This document shows, piece by piece, positions 45,529-52,676 of a DNA stretch of 64,000 bases. This DNA comes from Cylindrospermum sp. NIES-4074 (lineage in GTDB: Bacteria > Cyanobacteriota > Cyanobacteriia > Cyanobacteriales > Nostocaceae), in NCBI GenBank assembly GCA_003994795.1, contig AP018269.1, forward strand, positions 2,724,984 through 2,788,983, given 5' to 3'. Made by a program: the position numbers and the translations under genes. The notes under the pieces were generated by a model. The model saw nothing but the letters and a program-made list of their open reading frames with translations, was not told the origin of the DNA and did not search any database. Numbering within the stretch: the first letter of the stretch is position 1; each line of letters opens with the position of its first letter.

Positions 45529-45656
45529 AAATCTATTATTTTCTATTTTCCGCTGCGATCGCCAACTCACTCCCCGATCACTAGGATCTGCGATCGCCCT
45601 GAGTTCCCCCTGATATTTAGATTAAAATTAGCTAAGAACCTTGGCAACACAGAATT

Positions 45657-46196
45657 TCAATCACCATCGTCATCATCATCAGAGGTCATTGTTAACCCCT
45701 GAGTAGTCCCAGAATTCCCCTGAGGTGCAAAAGTTTTCAAAGCGCGATTGAGTCGTTTCACACCACTTAAAGTAATTAAAGTTAGCAAAACTGCTAATAA
45801 TGCCATTTGCCATAAACCACAGCCGATAGCCGCCCCTAACCCCGCAGCAATCCACACACTAGCGGCTGTAGTTAAGCCCCGCACTTTTGGCATTTCAGAT
45901 TTGCTGGGAGACTCTTGGAGAATTAATCCGGCTCCGAGAAATCCTACTCCTGTAGCTACACCCTGAATTGTCCGGCTTAATGCATTGGTGGCTGCATAAG
46001 GACTATCACCCTCGGCTTGTAAAGGAATCATCACGAATAAAGCCGCTCCCATACTCACCAACATGAATGTCCTCATCCCTGCTGGTCTACCCCCTTTTTG
46101 GCGGTTAAATCCAATTATGCACCCCACCAGAAGCGCCAGCGTCAGTCTAAAAGCTATATGCGGCCAATCGTTGGCGCTAATAAACATTGTCCCCAT
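45657..46196 (-). CDS. MgtC/SapB family membrane protein
   Basis: This 179-residue protein has four or five hydrophobic helices. The MgtC landmarks are clear: RLTLALLVGCIIGFNRQKGGRPAGMRTFMLVSMGAALF and later VGFLGAGLILQE..VRGLTTAASVWIAAGLGAAIGCG. The C-terminus is cytoplasmic-looking and very acidic (TSDDDDDGD). The family supports growth at low magnesium and in some bacteria modulates ATP synthase; the exact role here is unknown. ATG 46196 follows GGAGG twelve bases upstream and AAGG closer. Confidence 0.9.
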   Translation of the reverse strand: MGTMFISANDWPHIAFRLTLALLVGCIIGFNRQKGGRPAGMRTFMLVSMGAALFVMIPLQAEGDSPYAATNALSRTIQGVATGVGFLGAGLILQESPSKSEMPKVRGLTTAASVWIAAGLGAAIGCGLWQMALLAVLLTLITLSGVKRLNRALKTFAPQGNSGTTQGLTMTSDDDDDGD

Positions 46197-46384
46197 AGCC
46201 TTATGCCTCCTAGAGATAGAGCGGAACCTCCTACTTATGTAGTTAGGCTAGATTGCTACCCATACTTATGGACAAACATTCAACCACAGTAAGTCAACAG
46301 GTTTAGCGTACATTAAGGCTAATTTAACAGAAGATTATGCTGAAGTAAATTAATATACGTCAACCCCTTTCATCGTATTTTCCC

Positions 46385-46497
46385 AGGACTTACGCAAGAA
46401 CTCTCTGAAACTCTTATTCCTTTGTGTCCTTTGCGCCCTTTGCGGTATGCCTCCGGCACGCTACGCGAACGTTTTATCATAACTTTGCGTAAGTCCT
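46385..46497 (-). mobile_element. MITE 'AGGACTTACGCAA', copy 3
   Basis: It is 113 bp, inverted relative to copies 1 and 2. It shares the interior GGTATGCCTCCGGCACGCTACGCGAACG. It lies in the 46197-46664 gap between the divergent mgtC-like and ssuD-like genes, so it sits in or near their promoters. Nothing else is visible in that gap. Confidence 0.85.
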
Positions 46498-46664
46498 GTT
46501 TCCATATCGAGAGCGCAAAAACCACGGCTTAATATACATTTATTAGATAGGAATACCGTATTTTTTGCTCAACCCCTTGCTTGCCTGATGAGAATGTGTG
46601 ATACTCTTAACTACAAAGCACGGTATGCCTATCGAATTACCGGAGTTTAGAAAGGACAGGACTC

Positions 46665-47822
46665 ATGCAGCTACTATGGTTCATCCCAACCCACGGCGAC
46701 GGACGCTATTTAGGAACTGCTACAGGTGGAAGAGCAGTAAGCTTTCCCTACCTGCGGCAAATTGCCCAAGCGGTGGATGACCTGGGCTATACAGGGGCAT
46801 TGTTACCTACGGGTCGCTCTTGTGAAGATGCCTGGATTGTGGCCTCAACGTTGGTATCACTAACTCGACAGATGCGTTTTCTGGTGGCGATTCGTCCCGG
46901 ATTGGTATCACCAGGAGTAGCAGCGAGGATGGCGGCGACTTTCGATCGCCTTTCTGGTGGTCGCTTGTTGATTAATATCGTGACTGGTGGCGATCCGGTG
47001 GAGTTAGCGGGAGATGGTCTACATTTAGGCCATGATGAACGCTATGAATTGACAGATGAATTTTTGACCGTTTGGCGGGCGATCGCCAGTGGTGAGTTAG
47101 CTAACTTTAAAGGCAACTATCTTGACATTCAAGATGGAAAGTTGTTATTTCCTCCCATTCAACAACCCCATCCGCCTTTGTGGTTTGGTGGTTCCTCCTC
47201 CGTCGCTCAAGAAATTGCTGCCAAACACGTAGATGTTTATCTGACTTGGGGTGAACCACCTGCTCAAGTAGCTGAGAAAATTGCCTCAGTTCGCAGACTT
47301 GCGGAAGCGCAAGGACGGACATTGCGGTTTGGTATTCGTCTCCATGTGATTGTGCGTGAAACCGAGAGCGAAGCTTGGGAAGCAGCAAATCAATTAATTA
47401 AATATGTGGATGAAGATGCGATCGCCAAAGCCCAAACAGCTTATGCCCGGATGGACTCAGAAGGACAACGCCGCATGACTCAACTACACCAAGGTAAGCG
47501 TGAGGCGCTAGAAATTAGCCCTAACCTCTGGGCGGGAGTTGGTTTAGTGCGGGGTGGTGCTGGTACTGCCCTCGTCGGTGATCCTCAAACTGTCGCCGCT
47601 AGGATGTTGGAATATGCAGACTTGGGTATTGAAACCTTCATTTTATCTGGCTATCCCCATTTAGAAGAAGCTTATCGTGTTGCAGAACTGTTATTCCCTC
47701 TTTTGCCGTTGGAGAATCTACCCAAAGTGGAACAGCAACACGTGTTAAGTCCGTTTGGGGAGATTCTTGCTAATCAAGGTTTTCCAGCGCAACCCAAGGA
47801 AAAAGTGGCGACTGTATCTTAG
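46665..47822 (+). CDS. ssuD: FMNH2-dependent alkanesulfonate/methanesulfonate monooxygenase
   Basis: This 385-residue enzyme belongs to the bacterial luciferase-like family. With FMNH2 and O2 it cleaves the C-S bond of alkanesulfonates, giving aldehyde and sulfite. SsuD/MsuD features are [14 protein letters not shown] at the start, [69 protein letters not shown] and [12 protein letters not shown]. The length and motifs fit SsuD; MsuD cannot be separated by eye. AAGGACAGGA lies upstream of ATG 46665. The reductase gene follows 222 bases later. No ssuABC transporter genes are in the window. Confidence 0.93.
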   Translation: MQLLWFIPTHGDGRYLGTATGGRAVSFPYLRQIAQAVDDLGYTGALLPTGRSCEDAWIVASTLVSLTRQMRFLVAIRPGLVSPGVAARMAATFDRLSGGRLLINIVTGGDPVELAGDGLHLGHDERYELTDEFLTVWRAIASGELANFKGNYLDIQDGKLLFPPIQQPHPPLWFGGSSSVAQEIAAKHVDVYLTWGEPPAQVAEKIASVRRLAEAQGRTLRFGIRLHVIVRETESEAWEAANQLIKYVDEDAIAKAQTAYARMDSEGQRRMTQLHQGKREALEISPNLWAGVGLVRGGAGTALVGDPQTVAARMLEYADLGIETFILSGYPHLEEAYRVAELLFPLLPLENLPKVEQQHVLSPFGEILANQGFPAQPKEKVATVS

Positions 47823-48044
47823 TAGCAAGCATTTGGCAAAAGTCCTGATTTTAAGAAAGTTAAACCACAGATGAACACAGATGAACACAGATAAATACAG
47901 ATTGATTTTTGTGATATTTATCCTCGATTAAAACTTTCGCAATCAGTCTATTGTAGAGACAGGGAGTTTAATTTTATATCACTGAAACTGCTGAAAAACT
48001 AATACTCCCAATCCCAAATCTAAAATCTAAAATCCCAAATTGAT

Positions 48045-48611
48045 ATGACTCGTATTTTAGCAATCGCTGGTAGTCCTTCCCATCCCTCCAGAACCTATGG
48101 AATTCTGGAATATGCGACCAAACTTTTACAGCAAGAAGGTTTAGATATCGATATTATTTCTGTGCGTGATTTGCCAGCAGAAGATTTAATTTTTGGCAGA
48201 TATGACAGCCCAGCTTTAATACAACCCAAAGCCTTGTTAGAAAAGGCAGATGGCGTGATTATTGCCACCCCTATCTACAAAGCTGCTTATACAGGGGTAC
48301 TCAAAGCATTTCTAGATTTGCTCCCCCAAAAATCATTGACTGGAAAAGTCGTTTTACCAATTGCTACTGGTGGGACAATCGCCCATTTATTAGCAATTGA
48401 ATATGCCCTAAAACCCATTTTATCGGAATTGGGAGCGCGGCATATTCTAGCCACTGTTTATGCAGTAGATAAACAAATTCAACGGCAAGCTGATGACAGC
48501 ATACAACTAGATGAAGAACTTGAGCAAAGACTCCAAGATGTGCTAAAGGAATTTGTGAAAGCTGTCAAACCCTCTGCTGTAGTATCTCCAGAATTAGCTC
48601 ATGCTAATTAA
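48045..48611 (+). CDS. ssuE: NAD(P)H-dependent FMN reductase (SsuE/MsuE-like)
   Basis: This 188-residue flavodoxin-like reductase supplies FMNH2 to the neighbouring monooxygenases. The flavin phosphate loop is AIAGSPSHPSRTYGIL at the N-terminus; DGVIIATPIYKAAYTGVLKAFLDLLPQKSLTGKVVLPIATGG is the typical SsuE core. It lies between the ssuD- and sfnG-like genes, all on one strand. The 222-base spacer before it contains the CACAGATGAACACAGAT repeat and an AATCCCAAATCTAAAATC repeat; the gene may have its own promoter. Confidence 0.92.
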   Translation: MTRILAIAGSPSHPSRTYGILEYATKLLQQEGLDIDIISVRDLPAEDLIFGRYDSPALIQPKALLEKADGVIIATPIYKAAYTGVLKAFLDLLPQKSLTGKVVLPIATGGTIAHLLAIEYALKPILSELGARHILATVYAVDKQIQRQADDSIQLDEELEQRLQDVLKEFVKAVKPSAVVSPELAHAN

Positions 48612-48619
48612 CTAATCAG

Positions 48620-48782
48620 TAAGCATTCAGCTGTCAGCGTTCAGCAATCAGCTAAAACAGAGTTTTAGACTGAGTTTAAGGGTTTTGCTCAAGGGATAAT
48701 TACACCAAAAACAATTAGTAATCCCTCTGTCATAATGCTCATAAATTCTTAATATTTCTGATAGCTGACGGCTGAATGCTTA
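48620..48782. repeat. Inverted-repeat element after ssuE
   Basis: TAAGCATTCAGCTGTCAGC at 48620 pairs with GCTGACGGCTGAATGCTTA ending at 48782 with one mismatch. It looks like a non-autonomous element. After it, GTAGCAGATGGATA (48815-48828) and TATCCATCTGCTAC (48944-48957) form a second inverted pair, and AAAATTCCTAAT with its exact complement makes a 24-bp palindrome at 48976-48999. The gap 48612-49050 therefore consists largely of nested palindromes. Confidence 0.6.
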
Positions 48783-49050
48783 CACTAATCAAGTTTATAC
48801 CTCCATTTTTTTGTAGCAGATGGATAATTTTTATCCCTCTGTTACCTTCCTCTCTAATTCATTTATCAGTGTTTATAAATTACTCATTACCAAAATATAT
48901 GTAAAGTTTCTCCTAACCTCTGCCCGTAGTAGATGGGTAACTCCTATCCATCTGCTACTTTATTTACAAATTATTAAAATTCCTAATATTAGGAATTTTA
49001 TCCGGTTTGGCTCTAGGTTTTCTACCATCAGATAATAAATATACAATCCC

Positions 49051-49296
49051 ATGAAACCGCAATCTGATTTACTATCTGAACTATGTGATTTTCTCTATCC
49101 TCATAGTCCCTATGACGGTCAGTTCCAACCAGAGTATTTGGTTTTTAACGCCAATCTCCAGGAATTTTCTCAACGAGTGAGCTACATTTGCAGTCTACAA
49201 ACCAGTGGCAGACTTTCCCCAGAAGAGTCTTACAAACAAATTAATAGCCTCTGGAAACAGTTTAAACGTAACAAAAAAAGCTTAGAAATTGGTTGA
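49051..49296 (+). CDS. Small conserved-looking protein, 81 aa
   Basis: This 81-residue, helix-rich, soluble protein has SELCDFLYPHSPYDGQFQPEYLVFNANLQEFSQRVSYICSLQ and a basic end WKQFKRNKK. Its composition and codon use look like a real cyanobacterial gene. I have the impression that this is a small family of cyanobacterial unknowns (PYxGxFxPExLVFNANLQEFxQRV), but no function is known to me. It lies between ssuE and sfnG on the same strand, so co-expression with sulfur genes is possible, though 250-base gaps lie on both sides. Confidence 0.7.
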   Translation: MKPQSDLLSELCDFLYPHSPYDGQFQPEYLVFNANLQEFSQRVSYICSLQTSGRLSPEESYKQINSLWKQFKRNKKSLEIG

Positions 49297-49558
49297 TTTT
49301 GGTTACTAATTTCTTACCTTTAAGAAATTTTAAAGTTTAGACGCAGCCTTAACAGTCTTTTTCATCCAATTTAAACAAAGATTTGTATAACTCTACAAAT
49401 TGCTTTTCAAATTACGTTAATTTGGGGCTTAAAAACAACTACGGTAATCTGACTGGCTTAAAGTAGATTTTTGACTAGCCCCCAATATTTCACACAAAGT
49501 CTTGACAGCAAATCTGGGCATATAACTAACCGACTTACAGCCGAAAAAGGTGCGGATC

Positions 49559-50650
49559 ATGGATATCAAGTTTGCATATTGGATTCCCAACGTCAGCGGG
49601 GGATTGGTTGTCAGTAAAATTCCCCAGCGCACAGATTGGACTTATGATTACAATGCCCAACTAGCGCAAACTGCCGAGCAGGTAGGGTTTGACTACGCCC
49701 TAGCACAAGCTCGATTCATTGCTAGCTATGGTGCAGAGTACCAACTAGAAGCCTTGACGACAGTAGCAGCTTTAGCACCAGTTACCCAGAGGCTCAAATT
49801 AATCGCTGCTGTTCATCCCGGACTATGGCATCCTGGTGTAGTTGCCAAGATTGGTGCAACCATTGATGCGCTTTCCGGTGGGCGCTTTACTCTAAATGTC
49901 GTTAGCGGTTGGTTTAAGGATGAATTTACCATCTATGGCGAACCTTGGTTAGATCACGATGAGCGTTACCGTCGTTCAGAAGAATTTATCCGCGTTCTTA
50001 AAGGCATGTGGACTGAAGATGAGTTTCACTTTAAGGGTGACTTCTATCGCATCAACGGTGGTTGGGTGAAGCCTAAACCCATTAGTTCACCGCATCCTGA
50101 AATTTTCCAAGGTGGCAACTCAAAAGCCGCACGACGGATGGCTTCCCGTGTATCTGACTGGTACTTCATGAATGGCAATAGTCTAGAAGGGGTGAGGGAG
50201 CAGATTGAGGAAGTTTCTGCTTTAGCACGTCAAGAGGGGCGAAAAATTAAGTTTGGGCTGAATGCTTTTATTTTGGTGCGAGATACAGAAGCTGAGGCTC
50301 ATGCAGTATTAGAAGAAATTATTGCTCAGGCAGATGTAGAAGCAGTTCACGGTTTTGGGGAAGCAGTTAAACAAGCTGGTACTTCCACCCGCGAACGACA
50401 AGGGATGTGGGCAAACTCTAACTTCTCCGATTTGGTGCAGTATAACGATGGTTTCAAAACGGGCTTAATTGGTACTGCCGAGCAAGTTGCTGACAGGATT
50501 CGTCAATACTACGAAATCGGTGTGGATTTAATCCTTGGTGGCTTCTTGCACTACACAGATGATTTACCTGCATTTGGTAAAACCGTAATTCCCCTAGTCC
50601 GGGAAATTGAAGCCCATCGTCGGACATCTGAAGATTTGGTGGTTGCTTAA
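49559..50650 (+). CDS. sfnG: Dimethylsulfone monooxygenase (SfnG-like)
   Basis: This 363-residue luciferase-like FMNH2-dependent monooxygenase resembles SfnG throughout: FAYWIPNVSGGLVVSKIPQRTDW, NVVSGWFKDEFTIYGEPWLDHDERYRRSEEFIRVLKG, IFQGGNSKAARRMASRVSDWYFMNGN and DLVQYNDGFKTGLIGTAEQVADRI. SfnG converts dimethyl sulfone to methanesulfinate plus formaldehyde. ATG 49559 is preferred over GTG 49550 because AAAAAGG then lies at proper distance. It is followed by tandem repeats and sfnB. It needs reduced FMN, probably from the SsuE-like protein. Confidence 0.92.
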   Translation: MDIKFAYWIPNVSGGLVVSKIPQRTDWTYDYNAQLAQTAEQVGFDYALAQARFIASYGAEYQLEALTTVAALAPVTQRLKLIAAVHPGLWHPGVVAKIGATIDALSGGRFTLNVVSGWFKDEFTIYGEPWLDHDERYRRSEEFIRVLKGMWTEDEFHFKGDFYRINGGWVKPKPISSPHPEIFQGGNSKAARRMASRVSDWYFMNGNSLEGVREQIEEVSALARQEGRKIKFGLNAFILVRDTEAEAHAVLEEIIAQADVEAVHGFGEAVKQAGTSTRERQGMWANSNFSDLVQYNDGFKTGLIGTAEQVADRIRQYYEIGVDLILGGFLHYTDDLPAFGKTVIPLVREIEAHRRTSEDLVVA

Positions 50651-50670
50651 TCAGGTGTGAAATTCAACTA

Positions 50671-51003
50671 CACACCGTTAAATTATCTGTGTTTATCTGT
50701 GTTCATCTGTGGTTCCCAATAATTAACCAGGAATTTGGCAACAAGTCGATTCAAGTACAAAAAGGTAGGGAATATATGACATACACACCGTTAAATTATC
50801 TGTGTTTATCGTTCATCTGTGGTTCCCAATAATTAACCAGAAATTTGGCAACAAATCGATTCAAGTACAAAAAGGTAGGGAATATATGACATACACACCG
50901 TTAAATTATCTGTGTTTATCTGTGTTCATCTGTGGTTCCCAATAATTAACCAAGAATTTGGCAACAAATCGATTCAAGTACAAAAAGGTAGGGAATATAT
51001 GAC
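50671..51003 (+). repeat. Three ~113-bp tandem repeats carrying RBS and start codon of sfnB
   Basis: The units start at 50671, 50784 and 50894 (periods 113 and 110; the second lacks three bases in the TGTGTTTATC region). Each has the TTATCTGTGTTTATC..TTCATCTGTGGTTCCCAATAA segment, then AATTTGGCAACAA, and ends AAAAAGGTAGGGAATATATGAC. The third unit runs into the true start of sfnB. Minor differences (AGGAATTTGG, AGAAATTTGG, AAGAATTTGG) show some age. Confidence 0.95.
50776..50945 (+). promoter_or_regulatory. Two short upstream reading frames made by the tandem repeats
   Basis: Because each repeat copies the ribosome-binding site and ATG, two mini-ORFs precede sfnB: 50776-50832 (18 codons, MTYTPLNYLCLSFICGSQ) and 50886-50945 (19 codons, MTYTPLNYLCLSVFICGSQ). 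Both contain two cysteines. They could be translated as well as sfnB itself and might act as leader peptides, or be by-products of the duplication. Confidence 0.45.
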
Positions 51004-52207
51004 AACAGTAATTACATCTGAGCAGAAAGCGCATATTATTAGTAGCGATGCAGAAGCGATCGCAACAGCCCAAGAACTCGCAGCAGAATTTGTCAAAGGT
51101 GACTCAGAACGAGATCAGCAAAAGCGCTTACCCCGTGAAGAGGTGAAAAGGTTCTCTGCCAGTGGGTTGTGGGGAATTACAGTTCCCAAGGAATATGGTG
51201 GGGCGTTTGTTTCCCATGCCACCCTAGCAGAAGTTGTCAAAATCATCTCTGAGGCAGATCCTAGCTTAGGGCAAATCCCTCAAAATCATTTGTACATGGT
51301 GGAAGCAATTCGCCTCGATGGCACAGAAGCACAAAAACGTTTTTTCTTTGATTTGGTATTGCAAGGTAAGCGGTTTGGCAATGCCTTTTCAGAAATAGGT
51401 ACTAAATCTGTCACCGATGTGCAAACACGCTTAGAAAAATCTGGCGATGAATACGTCCTCAATGGACGCAAATACTACTCTGCTGGGGCGCTGCTAGCAA
51501 ATTGGATTCCCGTGATTGCTAGCAATGATGAAGGTAAATCGGTAATTGCCTTTGTAGAACATGATGCCCAAGGGTTAACCCTCCTTGATGACTGGACAAG
51601 CTTTGGACAGCGTACAACTGCCAGCGGTACCACCATTTTAGAGAATGTCAAGGTAAAACCAGAGCATATAATTCATCATTATTTAGCCTTTGAACGTGCT
51701 ACCCCGATGGGTGCTGTAGCCCAGATTATTCAGGCAGCTGTTGATGTGGGGATAGCTAAAGCAGCGGTGCGGGATACAATTTATTTTGTTCGCAACCATA
51801 CCCGCCCTTGGGTTGATAGTAATTTGGATCATGGTTATGAAGATCCCCTCACCATTTATAATTTGGGGCAAGTACAAATCCAAGTTCATGCGGCTGAAGC
51901 GTTGCTTAAACGTGCAGGTGAATTTATTGATGTGGCGAATGATTCTGGTTTAGAAGAAGCTAAGGTAGTAGAGGCTTCCATTGCTGTAGCTGAGGCAAAA
52001 GCCATATCCACTGAAGCATCTTTGCTGGCAACCAACAAACTGTTTGAACTTGCAGGTACTAAGTCTACCTTACAGCAATTCAACTACGATCGCCATTGGC
52101 GCAACGCCAGGGCCCATACTCTCCACGATCCCGTCCGCTGGAAATATTACGCTGTGGGTAACTACTTTCTCAACAACGTCAATCCACCACGTCACCCTTG
52201 GTTGTAA
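50999..52207 (+). CDS. sfnB: SfnB-family sulfur acquisition oxidoreductase (acyl-CoA dehydrogenase fold)
   Basis: This 402-residue flavoprotein is related to acyl-CoA dehydrogenases and to FMNH2-dependent monooxygenases such as MsuC and DszC. Landmarks are LPREEVKRFSASGLWGITVPKEYGG, DPSLGQIPQNH, RFGNAFSEIGTKSVTDVQTRL, GRKYYSAGALLANWIPV, and LQQFNYDRHWRNARAHTLHDPVRWKYYAVGNYFL. It may oxidise methanesulfinate to methanesulfonate, which would link SfnG to SsuD; this is inferred. ATG 50999 has AGGTAGGG upstream; an extension to 50912 is repeat DNA. A stem-loop follows the stop. Confidence 0.9.
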   Translation: MTTVITSEQKAHIISSDAEAIATAQELAAEFVKGDSERDQQKRLPREEVKRFSASGLWGITVPKEYGGAFVSHATLAEVVKIISEADPSLGQIPQNHLYMVEAIRLDGTEAQKRFFFDLVLQGKRFGNAFSEIGTKSVTDVQTRLEKSGDEYVLNGRKYYSAGALLANWIPVIASNDEGKSVIAFVEHDAQGLTLLDDWTSFGQRTTASGTTILENVKVKPEHIIHHYLAFERATPMGAVAQIIQAAVDVGIAKAAVRDTIYFVRNHTRPWVDSNLDHGYEDPLTIYNLGQVQIQVHAAEALLKRAGEFIDVANDSGLEEAKVVEASIAVAEAKAISTEASLLATNKLFELAGTKSTLQQFNYDRHWRNARAHTLHDPVRWKYYAVGNYFLNNVNPPRHPWL

Positions 52208-52210
52208 TTG

Positions 52211-52258
52211 ACAATAATTTTAGGCTTGGCTTCACAGTCAAGTCTAAAATTATATTGT
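52211..52258 (+). terminator. Stem-loop after sfnB
   Basis: ATAATTTTAGGCTTG (52214) pairs with CAAGTCTAAAATTAT (ending 52253) with one G-T pair; ACA and TGT extend it beyond a bulge. It starts 4 bases after the sfnB stop and probably ends the sulfur gene transcript. Confidence 0.6.
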
Positions 52259-52296
52259 GAGAGATAATCAGCCAAGAGGCTGCTTGGTGAATTGAT

Positions 52297-52650
52297 ATGC
52301 AACTTTATTACATTACTTTAAATAACACAGATGAAGCCCGTCAAATAGGCCGGGCATTGCTTGAACAACAACTGGCAGTTTGCGTCAACTGGTTTCCCAT
52401 TACCTGCGCTTATCGTTGGCAAGGAGAAATTACAGAAGAACCAGAAGTAGTATTGATTGTGAAAACTCAAGCTGGTTATCAAACTGAAATTGAGCAGTTG
52501 ATTAGCAAACATATTAGCTACACCAACTTTATTGCCGAGATTTCTCCCACAGCTATTAATCAGGGATTTGGGAATTGGTTAAATGCGGAAGTGCCTTTAA
52601 AAGTGCTGAGTGGTGAAGAATCGGTGCGCTCAGAACTTACGCAAAACTAG
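52297..52650 (+). CDS. cutA: CutA1 family divalent-cation tolerance protein
   Basis: This 117-residue, trimer-forming, ferredoxin-like small protein has family signatures LLEQQLAVCVNWFPITCAYRWQGEITEEPEVVLIVKTQ and the C-terminal GFGNWLNAEV. The family binds divalent metals, but its role is unsettled. The last residues (SELTQN and stop) are encoded by a short GGACTTACGC-family repeat (52632-52667), so the natural C-terminus has been replaced or extended by mobile DNA. ATG 52297 has only a weak ribosome site. Confidence 0.92.
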   Translation: MQLYYITLNNTDEARQIGRALLEQQLAVCVNWFPITCAYRWQGEITEEPEVVLIVKTQAGYQTEIEQLISKHISYTNFIAEISPTAINQGFGNWLNAEVPLKVLSGEESVRSELTQN

Positions 52651-52667
52651 GAAAAAACGTAAGTCCT
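52632..52667. repeat. Short GGACTTACGC-family palindrome overlapping the cutA 3' end
   Basis: AGAACTTACGCAAAACTAGG and ACGTAAGTCCT are the two ends of the 113-bp MITE family with almost all interior missing. It supplies the cutA stop codon and may act as a terminator between cutA and the convergent protease gene. Confidence 0.75.
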
Positions 52668-52676
52668 GTAAGGGTA

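Noticed and set aside
48820-49035. 71-codon plus-strand frame
   Set aside because: It runs through nested palindromes (48815-48999) and has a low-complexity, repeat-derived translation.
50671-51003. Regular direct repeats resembling a CRISPR array
   Set aside because: The units are contiguous ~113-bp copies without unique spacers, so this is a tandem duplication.
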